From Rhodospirillaceae bacterium (GTDB taxonomy: Bacteria > Pseudomonadota > Gammaproteobacteria > Steroidobacterales > Rariloculaceae): 64,000 nucleotides of DNA. Both the position numbers and the translations under genes were made by a program. Location of the stretch: contig PBDA01000030.1 of NCBI GenBank assembly GCA_002718345.1, positions 1 through 64,000 of the forward strand, given 5' to 3'. Of this stretch, positions 34,860 to 44,756 are shown one piece after another. Every line of letters starts with the position of its first letter. Position 1 is the stretch's first letter. A model generated the notes under the pieces. It worked only from the letters and a program-made list of their open reading frames with translations. It ran no database searches and was not told the origin of the DNA.

Positions 34860-35993
34860 ATGAAATACGCCTTTAGTTGCTCCGGACGCGGGCGCTTGGC
34901 ATTTTTACTTTTCTTTCTAGCATCTGGCGCATTTGCCCAGGGCTGGGACATGAGACCTGGTGTCACTGAGATCAGCCAAGATCTCCGTGCCTTGCATCAT
35001 ATGAGTCTTTGGATCTGCATTATTGTAGGTGCCATTGTTTTTGGGGCGATGTTTTACACGATCATTGCGCATCGTCGTTCGAAAAATCCTGTGCCAGCCA
35101 CTTGGCATCATAGTACTAAGGTTGAGATCATTTGGACGATCATTCCGACGTTGATTGTCATAGGAATGGTTATTCCTGCCACCAAGACCCTAATTGAAAT
35201 TGAAGATAATAGTGACGCTGATCTAACGATTTTGGTTACAGGTTCTCAGTGGAAATGGCATTATCAGTATCTTGAAGCCGGCTTTGGTTTTTTTAGCAAT
35301 CTTTCTACGCCTACTGAACAGATAAATAATATAGAACCCAAGGGAGAGCATTACCTGTTAGAGGTAGACAACCCTTTGGTAATACCAGCAAATCTCAAGG
35401 TTAGGTTTCTGACTAGTTCTGATGATGTTATTCATTCTTGGTGGGTGCCAGATTTCGCGGTTAAGCAAGATGCATTGCCGGGTTTTATTAACGAAGCTTG
35501 GGCAAGAGTTCCTGTGCCAGGCACCTACCGTGGTCAATGCACTGAGCTTTGTGGTATGAATCACGCCTATATGCCGGTTGTTGTGGATGTCATTCCTGAG
35601 GATGAGTTTCAAGAATGGATTGATGATCAGCGTATTGCGCTTGAGGCCCAGGGAGAGGCGGCAATAGCTGCACGTAGCCGTGATTGGTCAATGGAAGAAT
35701 TAATGCCAATTGGTGAGGACGTGTATCTGAGTAACTGTGCAACATGTCATCAGCCAGATGGCTCAGGACAGGGCATTACCTATCCAGCTATGACGGGAAG
35801 CGCTATTGTGAATGGTCCAATTGAGGCTCATATAAGTACCGTCCTCAATGGTGTTGCAGGCACTGAAATGCAAGCTTGGGGACCGCAACTTAGTGACTTG
35901 GAGATTGCGGCTGTAATTACTTATGAACGAAATTCTTTAGGCAATGAGACGGGTGAAGTAATTCAGCCTCTCACCATATTTAACTCGCGTTAG
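34860..35993 (+). CDS. coxB: Cytochrome c oxidase subunit II with fused cytochrome c domain
   Basis: A 377-residue oxidase subunit that accepts electrons at the CuA site. It has a signal peptide ending AFAQ, two membrane helices (about 48-70 and 90-108) and CuA ligands His192, Cys227, Glu229, Cys231, His235 and Met238. A C-terminal class I cytochrome c domain follows, with CATCH at 293-297. The fusion is typical of caa3-type oxidases and allows direct electron delivery. It is followed by subunit I after 11 bases. The 155 bases before it hold no gene. Confidence 0.96.
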   Translation: MKYAFSCSGRGRLAFLLFFLASGAFAQGWDMRPGVTEISQDLRALHHMSLWICIIVGAIVFGAMFYTIIAHRRSKNPVPATWHHSTKVEIIWTIIPTLIVIGMVIPATKTLIEIEDNSDADLTILVTGSQWKWHYQYLEAGFGFFSNLSTPTEQINNIEPKGEHYLLEVDNPLVIPANLKVRFLTSSDDVIHSWWVPDFAVKQDALPGFINEAWARVPVPGTYRGQCTELCGMNHAYMPVVVDVIPEDEFQEWIDDQRIALEAQGEAAIAARSRDWSMEELMPIGEDVYLSNCATCHQPDGSGQGITYPAMTGSAIVNGPIEAHISTVLNGVAGTEMQAWGPQLSDLEIAAVITYERNSLGNETGEVIQPLTIFNSR

Positions 35994-36004
35994 GTTTACT
36001 ACTT

Positions 36005-37585
36005 ATGATTGCCCACGCAGATAACATACCTTCAGGCAGACACCCTCTAGTCAAATTTATTTTGCGCTGGTTGTTGACTACTAATCATAAAGAGATTGGT
36101 ACGTTGTACCTTTCATTTAGCTTCTTGCTGTTTTTCATTGGTGGTGCTTTTGCTTTGACATTTCGTGCTGAGCTAGCGCAGCCTGGTCTCCAATTCATGG
36201 GGGCTGATTTCTACAACCAAATGGTTACGCTTCATGGGTTAGTGATGGTATTTGGTGCGGTAATGCCAGCATTTGTTGGGCTCGCAAACTACATGATTCC
36301 CTTGCAAATAGGGGCTTCTGATATGGCATTGCCTAGACTGAATAATTTTAGTTTTTGGATTATGCCTTTTGCCTTTGGCTTGTTGCTCTCATCTCTATTT
36401 ATGCCTGGGGGTGCTCCTGACTTTGGATGGACTCTCTATGCTCCTTTATCAACTACGTATGGGCCACCAAGTACTGATTTTCTGATCTTGGGTGGTCAAT
36501 TGATGGGAATCTCTTCAATACTTGGTGCCATCAACATTATTGTTACTATTTTTAATCTGCGCGCACCCGGTATGACCTTGATGAAGATGCCGATGTTTGT
36601 GTGGACTTGGTTGATTACAGCTTTCCTATTGATCATGGCTATGCCGGTGCTTGCCGGGGTAGTGACAATGATGCTAACGGATAGGCATTTTGGCACGAGC
36701 TTTTTTGAGGCATCTGGTGGGGGTGACCCTCTGATCTTTCAGCACGTGTTTTGGTTCTTCGGTCATCCCGAGGTCTACATCATGATTCTGCCAGGATTTG
36801 GCATTGCATCTCAGATTATTCCCACTTTTGCACGCAAACCTCTCTTTGGTTATGCCTCAATGGTTTATGCAACAGCAGCTATTGCTGGATTGTCTTTTGT
36901 CGTCTGGGGTCATCATATGTTTGCTACAGGGATGCCATTGGCGACAGAGTTGTGGTTTATGTATGCCACGATGCTTATAGCTGTTCCAACTGGCGTAAAG
37001 GTTTTTAACTGGGTTGCCACTATGTGGGATGGCTCAATGACCTTTGAAACGCCCATGCTTTTTGCATTAGGTTTTGTTGTGATGTTTACAATAGGCGGTT
37101 TTTCGGGACTTATGCTCGCGGTGGCCCCTGTTGACTTCCAATATCACGATACCTTTTTCGTTGTTGCTCATATTCACTACGTCCTTTATCCGGGAGCTAT
37201 ATTTGCAACAATGGCGGCAGTCTACTATTGGATTCCAAAGTGGACGGGAAACATGTATGACGAGCGTTTAGGAAAAATTCATTTTTGGACTGCTGTTGTC
37301 GCACTTAATCTTACTTTCTTTCCGATGCATTTTGTGGGCCTAGGGGGTATGCCGCGTAGAATTGCTGATTATGCACTACCGTTCACAGGGCTCAATACAT
37401 TCGCTACTGCAGGGGCTTTTTTGCTTGGTGTTACACAGGTTTTGTTTTTATACATCATTATTAAGACAGTACGTGGTGGGCCAAAAGCTACTGATCAGGT
37501 TTGGGAGGGAGCAGAAGGGCTTGAATGGACTTTGCCTTCTCCGCTGCCACTTCATACATTTGAGACTCCACCAAAAGTGGATTAA
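36005..37585 (+). CDS. ctaD: Cytochrome c oxidase subunit I (aa3-type)
   Basis: The catalytic subunit, 526 residues with about 12 helices, which reduces O2 at the heme a3-CuB centre and pumps protons. Heme and CuB ligands are seen in LHGLVMVF, FFGHPEVYIM, VWGHHMF and VAHIHYV. GASDMALPRLNN carries the D-channel Asp and Asn, the HPEVY Glu is the A1-type gating residue, and PTGVKVFNW carries the K-channel Lys. It is therefore an A1-type proton-pumping heme-copper oxidase. It belongs to the coxB-ctaD-ctaG-coxC operon. Confidence 0.97.
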   Translation: MIAHADNIPSGRHPLVKFILRWLLTTNHKEIGTLYLSFSFLLFFIGGAFALTFRAELAQPGLQFMGADFYNQMVTLHGLVMVFGAVMPAFVGLANYMIPLQIGASDMALPRLNNFSFWIMPFAFGLLLSSLFMPGGAPDFGWTLYAPLSTTYGPPSTDFLILGGQLMGISSILGAINIIVTIFNLRAPGMTLMKMPMFVWTWLITAFLLIMAMPVLAGVVTMMLTDRHFGTSFFEASGGGDPLIFQHVFWFFGHPEVYIMILPGFGIASQIIPTFARKPLFGYASMVYATAAIAGLSFVVWGHHMFATGMPLATELWFMYATMLIAVPTGVKVFNWVATMWDGSMTFETPMLFALGFVVMFTIGGFSGLMLAVAPVDFQYHDTFFVVAHIHYVLYPGAIFATMAAVYYWIPKWTGNMYDERLGKIHFWTAVVALNLTFFPMHFVGLGGMPRRIADYALPFTGLNTFATAGAFLLGVTQVLFLYIIIKTVRGGPKATDQVWEGAEGLEWTLPSPLPLHTFETPPKVD

Positions 37586-37622
37586 TTTTGGCAAATAGTA
37601 AACGCTTCTAGATATTTTAAAG

Positions 37623-38213
37623 ATGAAAAGCAAACGTAACCCTAAAAAACAAATTGCTGTATTAGGCCTGACAGTTGCAGGAATGTTTGGCTTTGCTTAT
37701 GCGCTAGTGCCTCTTTATGAAATTTTTTGCGAAATTACAGGGTTTGGTGGAGGAACTTTTGAGCAGGCCGTAATAGCGTCAGATGTTAAAAGTGGTTATA
37801 TAGTTTCTGATGGCGGGAATAGAGAAGTAACTGTTCAGTTTCTAGCAGATATTGGTCGGGGGTTGCCTTGGGAGTTTCGTCCCACTGAAAAGCAGATGCG
37901 TGTAAAGGTTGGAGAAGTTCATGAAACTCGCTATTACGCACGTAATTTTGCCAATCACTCAGTGACTGGTCAGGCTGTTCCTAGTGTGACACCTGCATTC
38001 GGCGCTACTTCTTTGCAGAAAGTTGAGTGCTTCTGTTTTACGGAGCAGACCTTAGATGCAGGCGAAGAAGTTGTAATGCCCGTGTTGTTCTACGTTGATG
38101 AGGATTTGCGTGCAGATGTTGGAACATTAACGCTTTCTTATAGTTTTTTTCCGGTAGAGAGTGCAGAGGTTGGTGTAATGAATCATGCAACAGCTAATAT
38201 GGAGCACCTATGA
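37623..38213 (+). CDS. ctaG: Cytochrome c oxidase assembly protein CtaG/Cox11
   Basis: Copper chaperone for the CuB site of subunit I. It has one N-terminal helix (GLTVAGMFGFAYALVPLY) followed by the EIFCEITGFGG segment and a periplasmic immunoglobulin-like domain. The copper-binding CFCFT motif is present (ECFCFTEQ). Length 196 is typical. It overlaps the start of subunit III by 4 bases (ATGA), so the two are translationally coupled. Confidence 0.95.
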   Translation: MKSKRNPKKQIAVLGLTVAGMFGFAYALVPLYEIFCEITGFGGGTFEQAVIASDVKSGYIVSDGGNREVTVQFLADIGRGLPWEFRPTEKQMRVKVGEVHETRYYARNFANHSVTGQAVPSVTPAFGATSLQKVECFCFTEQTLDAGEEVVMPVLFYVDEDLRADVGTLTLSYSFFPVESAEVGVMNHATANMEHL

Positions 38214-39121
38214 GTCAAGAATCATTGCATGCTGGTGATGGGCCGCCCGATTACTACGTGCCTCATAGCAGTGCTTGGCCAATTATAGGGTCAACAGCAC
38301 TTTTTGTTACTGCTTTTGGTGCTGGGCATTTTATACAGCAAAGTACTGATAAAGTGCCAACTGCAACAGGTAGCTATGGGTTATGGATTTTCTTAATTGG
38401 TCTCGCTGCTGTTGCGTACATGATGTACGGCTGGTTTGCTCAGGTGGTCAAAGAGTCAATTCAAGGTCTAGTAAGTGCTAAACTTGATCGGTCATTTCGA
38501 CAAAGTATGTTTTGGTTTATTGTCTCTGAGATTATGTTTTTTGCGGCCTTTTTTGGGGCGCTATTTCATGCTCGTGTAATCACTGTTCCATGGTTAGCAG
38601 GAGCTAGCGATAATCTTCAGACACACCTTCTGCTATGGCCAGACTTTGCAGATACATGGCCGCTTTTTTTGACTCCTGGTGGTGGGCTTACTCAGGCCAT
38701 GGCTGCTTGGGGTTTGCCTTTTATTAATACTGTAATTCTTGTAACAAGCAGCATTACCGTCACATTGGCTCATTGGGCGTTAAAAAAGAATAACAGAGGA
38801 GCTTTAAAGGCTTGGCTTGGTTTTACAGTTTTATTGGGAGCTGTGTTCTTAGTGCTGCAGGTAGTTGAATATTATGAGGCCTATCATGCTCTTAACCTGA
38901 CCATGGCCTCAGGAATTTACGGATCAACGTTTTTTATGTTAACTGGCTTTCACGGCCTGCATGTAACTTTAGGTACGATTATGTTAGCAGTGATGCTAAT
39001 TCGATCAATGCGCGGTCACTTTACTCCAGACGATCATTTCGCTTTTGAGGCGGCGTCATGGTACTGGCATTTCGTTGATGTTGTGTGGCTGTTTCTCTTT
39101 ACTTTTGTTTATTGGTTTTGA
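38210..39121 (+). CDS. coxC: Cytochrome c oxidase subunit III
   Basis: A 303-residue membrane protein with about seven helices. It carries the family segments MFWFIVSEIMFFAAFF, YHALNLTMASGIYGSTFF-type and the C-terminal ASWYWHFVDVVWLFLF. It stabilises subunit I and proton uptake. It overlaps ctaG by 4 bases and ends one base before the converging DUF2909 gene. Confidence 0.96.
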   Translation: MSQESLHAGDGPPDYYVPHSSAWPIIGSTALFVTAFGAGHFIQQSTDKVPTATGSYGLWIFLIGLAAVAYMMYGWFAQVVKESIQGLVSAKLDRSFRQSMFWFIVSEIMFFAAFFGALFHARVITVPWLAGASDNLQTHLLLWPDFADTWPLFLTPGGGLTQAMAAWGLPFINTVILVTSSITVTLAHWALKKNNRGALKAWLGFTVLLGAVFLVLQVVEYYEAYHALNLTMASGIYGSTFFMLTGFHGLHVTLGTIMLAVMLIRSMRGHFTPDDHFAFEAASWYWHFVDVVWLFLFTFVYWF

Positions 39122-39122
39122 G

Positions 39123-39314
39123 TTAAGGCGTTATGAATCTTGTAATAAAACCAAAGGCTAGTAGTGCAAGCAGTAGAACAGCAAGTCCTACGCGAAGACT
39201 CAGTGATTTAACGGTACGGCTACTTTTCCCATGGTCTCTAACTAGAAAAAATAGTCCGTATCCCAAACAGATTGTGATAGCTAGCATTACTGCAATAATT
39301 AAGAAATTAAGCAT
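39123..39314 (-). CDS. DUF2909-like twin-transmembrane protein
   Basis: A 63-residue protein with two helices joined by a short basic turn (RDHGKSSRTVKSLSLRVGL), which is the DUF2909 pattern. Members commonly accompany oxidase assembly genes, and this one converges on coxC within the oxidase cluster. Function is unproven; it may help assembly. It is the only minus-strand gene between 33 and 47 kb. An opposite-strand frame over the same bases looks like a shadow. Confidence 0.8.
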   Translation of the reverse strand: MLNFLIIAVMLAITICLGYGLFFLVRDHGKSSRTVKSLSLRVGLAVLLLALLAFGFITRFITP

Positions 39315-39365
39315 TATGATTATGGCCTTGATTGAGGGTGTTAATCGAATCAGGGGTCAGCATTA

Positions 39366-39785
39366 ATGTCAAGGACTGCTGAGATAAGACTTACGGTAGA
39401 TTTAGATGAGGACAATATTCCAACAGAAATTTATTGGGAAGCATCTGAGGCACAAGCCTCTGGTCCAACTCAGTGTCAGGCGATGCAGCTCTCGCTCTGG
39501 GATACTGAGCGTAAAACTATCGCTGCGATTGATTTGTGGGCTAAAGACACAACTGTAGATGACATGAACCTATATTTTTATCAAGCGATTCATCAAATGG
39601 CTGATACTTATTACAAAGCAACTCACAACCAGGATGTGTCTAAGCTTATACATGAATTTGGAGAAGGATTTGGCGGTACAGTGGGATTAGTTAGCAATCA
39701 AAGCAAGTCAGGATCCGATAATGGGAAGCATGTTATCGATCTTGTCTCTCTTGCCGAAGATAAGCGGAGTCGGAGTGTTAAATAG
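39366..39785 (+). CDS. GldC-like protein
   Basis: A 139-residue soluble protein resembling GldC, best known from Bacteroidota gliding clusters. Matching blocks are IRLTVDLDEDNIPTEIYW, MQLSLWD, AAIDLWAKDTTVDDM and FYQAIHQMADTYYKAT. Its role is unknown; GldC homologues occur outside gliding bacteria. It ends one base upstream of the alternative complex III ActA gene, so it is part of that operon. Horizontal exchange together with complex III is possible. Confidence 0.7.
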   Translation: MSRTAEIRLTVDLDEDNIPTEIYWEASEAQASGPTQCQAMQLSLWDTERKTIAAIDLWAKDTTVDDMNLYFYQAIHQMADTYYKATHNQDVSKLIHEFGEGFGGTVGLVSNQSKSGSDNGKHVIDLVSLAEDKRSRSVK

Positions 39786-40349
39786 ATGAGTATTTCAATT
39801 GTCCCATCCTTAAAAGTGCTCAAGCCTGCGGCTATTGTTGTAGGCGTTGCATTTTTGGGGCTAATACTAGGTTATTGGGCTAATGCAGCATTGACTACAG
39901 GCAATGCACCAAGTTTTGCTCCCGGCTATGCGCCTCAGCAACCTATAGATTTTAGCCATAAGATACATGCTGGCGATAATCAAATAGATTGTTTGTACTG
40001 TCATACTCAGGCAAGTAAATCCACATCAGCTGGTGTTCCGTCTGTTGCAAAGTGCGCAGGTTGTCACCAGCAAGTTGCTACCGATCGACCTCAGATAAGA
40101 AGAGTGATGGAATATTGGGAGAATCAAGAGCCAATTCCTTGGATAAAGGTGCATGATTTGCCCGACTTTGTCTATTTTCCGCATAAGCGACATGTAGCGG
40201 CTGGTGTAGCTTGTCAGACTTGTCATGGGCCTGTTGAGACTATGGATGTGATTTCGCGCCAAGCGCCATCTCAAATGGGGCTTTGTTTAAATTGTCATAA
40301 AGAACATCAGGTTGAGTTTGGTACAGACTGCTTGACCTGTCATCAATGA
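39786..40349 (+). CDS. actA: Alternative complex III pentaheme cytochrome ActA
   Basis: A 187-residue protein with one N-terminal helix (about 13-33) and five CxxCH heme sites at residues 69, 90, 143, 167 and 182 (CLYCH, CAGCH, CQTCH, CLNCH, CLTCH). This heme number and order match ActA. It carries electrons from the quinol-oxidising part of the complex toward a periplasmic acceptor. Next gene starts 18 bases later. Confidence 0.93.
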   Translation: MSISIVPSLKVLKPAAIVVGVAFLGLILGYWANAALTTGNAPSFAPGYAPQQPIDFSHKIHAGDNQIDCLYCHTQASKSTSAGVPSVAKCAGCHQQVATDRPQIRRVMEYWENQEPIPWIKVHDLPDFVYFPHKRHVAAGVACQTCHGPVETMDVISRQAPSQMGLCLNCHKEHQVEFGTDCLTCHQ

Positions 40350-40367
40350 GAAAATAAGGGCAACTAA

Positions 40368-42653
40368 ATGTCAGGTATTGACCGTCGAGACTTCCTGAAA
40401 TTAGCTGGTGCTGGTGGAGCAGGTGCTGGTGCGGGATTTATGATACGGGAATCAATCAAGCACCCCGTAGAGCATTTAGTCCCATATCCTTCTCCTCCAG
40501 AGGAGTTTAGTCCTGGAATAGCTACTTGGTACAACACAGTATGTACCATGTGTTCAGCAGGTTGTGGTATTACTGTAAGGACTAGGGAAGGTAGGGCAAA
40601 AAAAATTGAGGGTAATCCGGCGCATCCAGTTAGTGAAGGGCGACTCTGTGCTCACGGTCAGGCAGGGTTACAGGTGCTTTATAACCCTGACAGATTAACA
40701 GGGCCTATGGCACGGACCGCCGGAAGTGAAGATTTAGCACCTATTACATGGGCAGCGGGAATTTCACAGTTAGCAACCCGCATTAGAGAAATTCAATCTT
40801 CTGGTCAAGGAAACAGTGTTTGTTTTTTGAGTGAAGGAGTAGGTGGGCATCTTGGAGTTCTGCAGAAGAACTTCATGGAGCAGCTTGGTTCTACTCGTTA
40901 CCACCAGTACGATTTTGCTTACCCCCATACGTTGTACTCGGCAATTCAAAACCTATTTGGTGAGTCACAACTCCCTTATTATGATTTAGCGAATGCTGAT
41001 TATGTATTGTCATTTGGTGCTGATTATTTGAGCACTTGGATTTCTCCAGTTCAGCATAGTTTAGGGTTTGGCAGGAGTCGGCATGGTGCAAGTGGGACTA
41101 GAGGACAATTTGTACAAATTGAGCCGAGGATGTCAGTAAGTGGAGCTTCTGCTGATCAGTGGATTGCAGCAAATCCAGGTACAGAAGGAATTTTGGCTTT
41201 AGGTATTGCTAATTACATAGTTAATGAGATCGGTTATGAGGGAGCCGATAGACAAGAATGGGTTGGCTCATTGGCTCCTTATGCGCTAAATACAGTTTCC
41301 GAAAATACGGGTGTTTCTGCTTCAGTGATTAGTCATTTAGCAGAGTCATTAGCGACTGCTCAAAGTGGTTTAGCAATTGGTGGCGGTTCGGCTGGTAATA
41401 ATACAAATGGGGTAGATACCCTAGTTGCGGTAAATGCGCTTAATTATCTTGTTGGAAATCTTGGTAATGAAGGTGGATTGGTATTTAACCCTAGCCCTGT
41501 GATTGGCGAAGAAGTTAGTGGCGCTCAGGCAACCTATTCAGACATGCTGGAACTTGCAGAAGCTGCAAGAGATGGACAAATACAAGTGCTCATCATAAAT
41601 CAGACTAATCCAGTATTTAATCTTCCAGAGGTAGCTCAATTTAGAGAGGCAATTGAGCAGATACCCCTTGTGGTAAGCCTTTCTAGCTTTATAGATGAAA
41701 CAAGTGCTCTAGCAACACTTATATTGCCTAGCCATACCTACCTTGAGAGTTGGGGTGATACCTTTCCTAAACCAGGAGTTGGTTTTTCAGTAGGAGCAAT
41801 TTCGCAACCTGTTGTTTCTCCGCTTTTCAACACACGAGCGACTGGAGACATAATTCTTGGTCTTGCGAAAGAAATTGGTTTGTCAGAAGCATTCCCATGG
41901 TCAGATATGGAGGAATATCTTAAGCAAGGATGGCAAGAAATATATGCTAGGGGGAATGCTGGCAATGATAGTGGAGATTTTGAAGCATTTTGGACAGATG
42001 TGGTTAGAGCTGGAATATGGGGTGAAAATGTTCGTGGTTCAGATTCCACTGGCCTTGCAGAAGGAGTGATTGGAACAATTGGGGTCGCATTACCTAGTTT
42101 TTCTGGCTCTAGTGATGATTATCCTTATGTTTTACATCCTTTTGTATCTGATACATTGGAAGATGGTAGTGCTGCAAATCTACCATGGATGCAAGAGCTT
42201 CCTGACCCTTTGACAAGCATTGTTTATGGCTCTTGGGTAGAGCTTAATCCAAGTACTGCAAACAACCTAAATCTGGAGGAGGGAGATGTTGTTGAAATTC
42301 AGTCTCCACATGGAATTGTTACTGCACCTGTTTTTATTTACCCGGCTATCATGCCAGGCGTTATAGGAATGCCAATTGGTCAGGGGCATACGGATTATGG
42401 GCGTTATGCTAGTGGGCGCGGGACAAATCCTATTCAAATTCTTTCACCTCAATTAGAACAGGAAACAGGTGATTTGGCTTGGGCAGCTACAAGAGTTTCA
42501 ATTACAGCTACTGGTAGACGAGTGAATATTGTTAAGACTGGTGGTCTTGCTCGAGAGCTTGGGAGAGAGATAGTGCAGAAAGTTGATGCTGAAGAACATA
42601 CAACTCCAATAGCTGGTTTAAGCAGTATCCCAGTCAAAGTGGTGCAATCATGA
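40368..42653 (+). CDS. actB: Alternative complex III molybdopterin-like subunit ActB1
   Basis: A 761-residue protein with a twin-arginine leader (DRRDFLKLAGAGG), so it is exported folded. Cys59, 62, 66 and 94 form a typical [4Fe-4S] site for the molybdopterin oxidoreductase fold. In alternative complex III this fold carries no molybdopterin and is a structural, electron-transfer part. Here ActB is split from the ferredoxin part, which is the next gene and overlaps by 4 bases (ATGA). Confidence 0.9.
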   Translation: MSGIDRRDFLKLAGAGGAGAGAGFMIRESIKHPVEHLVPYPSPPEEFSPGIATWYNTVCTMCSAGCGITVRTREGRAKKIEGNPAHPVSEGRLCAHGQAGLQVLYNPDRLTGPMARTAGSEDLAPITWAAGISQLATRIREIQSSGQGNSVCFLSEGVGGHLGVLQKNFMEQLGSTRYHQYDFAYPHTLYSAIQNLFGESQLPYYDLANADYVLSFGADYLSTWISPVQHSLGFGRSRHGASGTRGQFVQIEPRMSVSGASADQWIAANPGTEGILALGIANYIVNEIGYEGADRQEWVGSLAPYALNTVSENTGVSASVISHLAESLATAQSGLAIGGGSAGNNTNGVDTLVAVNALNYLVGNLGNEGGLVFNPSPVIGEEVSGAQATYSDMLELAEAARDGQIQVLIINQTNPVFNLPEVAQFREAIEQIPLVVSLSSFIDETSALATLILPSHTYLESWGDTFPKPGVGFSVGAISQPVVSPLFNTRATGDIILGLAKEIGLSEAFPWSDMEEYLKQGWQEIYARGNAGNDSGDFEAFWTDVVRAGIWGENVRGSDSTGLAEGVIGTIGVALPSFSGSSDDYPYVLHPFVSDTLEDGSAANLPWMQELPDPLTSIVYGSWVELNPSTANNLNLEEGDVVEIQSPHGIVTAPVFIYPAIMPGVIGMPIGQGHTDYGRYASGRGTNPIQILSPQLEQETGDLAWAATRVSITATGRRVNIVKTGGLARELGREIVQKVDAEEHTTPIAGLSSIPVKVVQS

Positions 42654-43420
42654 GTTTTATGGATACATTGCGAACACGCTGGCAGGAATACCGTAAGCCT
42701 GGGTATTACGATGAATTTGATTATGCCTGGACAATGACAATTGATCTTGATCGTTGCACAGGTTGTGGCGCATGTGTGACGGCTTGTCAGGCAGAAAATA
42801 ATATCCCCTTAGTTGGTGAAACAGAACTTGCCCGTGGTAGAGAGATGCAATGGATCCGAATTGAGCGTTACTGGGAAGGGGAGTATCCAAACGTTAAGCT
42901 AAATTTTATACCTATGCTTTGTCAGCATTGTGATGCCGCTCCTTGCGAAACTGTTTGTCCTGTTAGTGCAACTTACCATAATCAGGATGGGCTTAATGCT
43001 CAAGTTTATAATCGATGCATTGGGACGCGATCTTGTGCTGTCTACTGTCCATATGAAGTCCGGTATTTTAATTACTACGACCATGAATGGCCGTCTCCTT
43101 TAGACCAGCAGCTAAATCCGGATGTTTCTGTGCGTGAGAAAGGCGTAATGGAAAAATGTACGTTCTGTATTCAACGTATTCGCCAAGCAAAAGATACAGC
43201 TAAGGATGATGGAAGGCGACGTGTTCTTGATGGAGAGGTTCAACCGGCTTGTGTGCAGACCTGCGCTACTGAAGCGATGGTATTTGGGGATAGGAATGAT
43301 CCGCAAAGCCAAGTATCTCAATCAATGAATGATCCTCGTGCCTACCACGTTTTAGAGGAAGTAAACACAGCACCATCTGTGGTTTACCTGAAAAAGGTTG
43401 AAGCAAATGTCTCAACGTGA
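42650..43420 (+). CDS. Alternative complex III iron-sulfur subunit ActB2
   Basis: A 256-residue ferredoxin-like protein with four cysteine clusters: CTGCGACVTAC, CQHCDAAPCETVC, CIGTRSCAVYC and CTFC with a later CVQTC. It is the electron-transfer partner of ActB1. In many organisms these two are one fused ActB; the split form with overlapping frames is also common. ActC overlaps its end. Confidence 0.92.
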   Translation: MSFMDTLRTRWQEYRKPGYYDEFDYAWTMTIDLDRCTGCGACVTACQAENNIPLVGETELARGREMQWIRIERYWEGEYPNVKLNFIPMLCQHCDAAPCETVCPVSATYHNQDGLNAQVYNRCIGTRSCAVYCPYEVRYFNYYDHEWPSPLDQQLNPDVSVREKGVMEKCTFCIQRIRQAKDTAKDDGRRRVLDGEVQPACVQTCATEAMVFGDRNDPQSQVSQSMNDPRAYHVLEEVNTAPSVVYLKKVEANVST

Positions 43421-44756
43421 GATTGCTTATTCAGAAGTTAATGATGATATTGTTCGGTCTCTAGTAGTTACTGGGCGGAATTACTACATCACTCTTGCCG
43501 TCTCTATTCTTGTAACATTTGCTTGTTTTTTTGGTCCTTGGTTTTATCAGATCCAGTACGGAATAGGTGCTGCGGGGATGAATCACCCGACTGTCTGGGG
43601 AACGTATCTAGCAAGTTTTATTTTTTGGATAGGGCTTAGTCACTCAGGCACTCTCCTGTCTGCGGTCTTACATCTCACTAATAGTGAGTGGCGCAAGGCC
43701 ATGTATCGTAGTGCAGAGGCCATGACACTATTTTCGGTTATGGTTGCTGCAACAATGGTGATGGTGCATGTTGGTAGGCCCTGGTTTGTGCATTGGGCGG
43801 TTCCTTACCCTAATCAAATGGAGATGTGGCCTAATTTTCGCTCTCCTCTCATGTTTGATGTGATGGCAATTACGACTTATATGACCGGAAGTATAATTTT
43901 TATATACATGGGAACTATTCCAGATTTTGCTGCAGTAAGGGATCGTACGACAGGATGGCGGCACCATATGTATGTGCTACTCTCATTAGGGTGGCGTGGA
44001 ACTGATACTGAATGGCACAGATTACATTGGGCTTATACATTTTTAGCAGTGCTAATTGTACCTTTAGCAGTTTCAGTGCATAGCATTGTATCTTGGGATT
44101 TTGCGCTTTCTATAGTTCCTGCATTGCATCAAACAATCTTTGCACCGTATTTTGTAGTTGGGGCAATTTACTCAGGTACAGCAGGTATAGTCACAGTTAT
44201 GTTCGTTCTTCGGAAGTATATGAAGTTCGAACATCTAATCACTAAATTGCATTTTGATAATCTTGGTAAATTGCTGCTCGTTATGTCATTGCTTTGGACC
44301 TATATCAATGCAGTGGAACTTTTTACTGGCTGGTACAGTGAGAGTTCAGAGGAGTACGAGGCGCTTGGTTTTAGATTATTTGGATTTTACGGGCCACTTT
44401 ATTGGGAAATGATACTCTTTTGTGCGGTGGCCCCACTTCTGCTTATCTCAAAACGCTTTAGAACTTCTTTCGTGCCTATGCTTATTTTGTCAATTGCCAT
44501 AAACATTGGAATGTATACAGAACGATTTCTTATTGTTGCTACCTCCCTACCTCGGCAATATCTGCCGGATGCATGGGGAATGTACTATCCGAGTTTAGTA
44601 GAAATCTTGATTATGATTGGTTCATTTGGAATGTTTACGACCCTCTTTTTAATATTCGTAAAAATATTTCCAAGCGTTTCATTATACGAAGTTAAAGAGA
44701 CCTTGCCTGAACCACAACCAAAGCTAAGAACTCAATCTGAGAGTGGAGCATCATAA
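43407..44756 (+). CDS. actC: Alternative complex III NrfD-like membrane subunit ActC
   Basis: A polytopic quinol-binding subunit of the NrfD/PsrC fold. I chose the ATG at 43407 (AAAAAGG 9 bases upstream), which overlaps ActB2 by 14 bases; the TTG at 43398 is less likely. Ten hydrophobic helices and histidines in helical segments are visible, with conserved WGTYLASFIFWIGLSHSGTLLSA. It oxidises menaquinol or ubiquinol. The ActF gene at 45.8 kb is its paralogue. Confidence 0.92.
   Translation: MSQREIAYSEVNDDIVRSLVVTGRNYYITLAVSILVTFACFFGPWFYQIQYGIGAAGMNHPTVWGTYLASFIFWIGLSHSGTLLSAVLHLTNSEWRKAMYRSAEAMTLFSVMVAATMVMVHVGRPWFVHWAVPYPNQMEMWPNFRSPLMFDVMAITTYMTGSIIFIYMGTIPDFAAVRDRTTGWRHHMYVLLSLGWRGTDTEWHRLHWAYTFLAVLIVPLAVSVHSIVSWDFALSIVPALHQTIFAPYFVVGAIYSGTAGIVTVMFVLRKYMKFEHLITKLHFDNLGKLLLVMSLLWTYINAVELFTGWYSESSEEYEALGFRLFGFYGPLYWEMILFCAVAPLLLISKRFRTSFVPMLILSIAINIGMYTERFLIVATSLPRQYLPDAWGMYYPSLVEILIMIGSFGMFTTLFLIFVKIFPSVSLYEVKETLPEPQPKLRTQSESGAS

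Noticed and set aside
39133-39366. 77-residue plus-strand frame over the DUF2909 gene
   Set aside because: The minus strand has the twin-helix DUF2909 pattern; the plus-strand frame is Ser-rich and without helices or matches.
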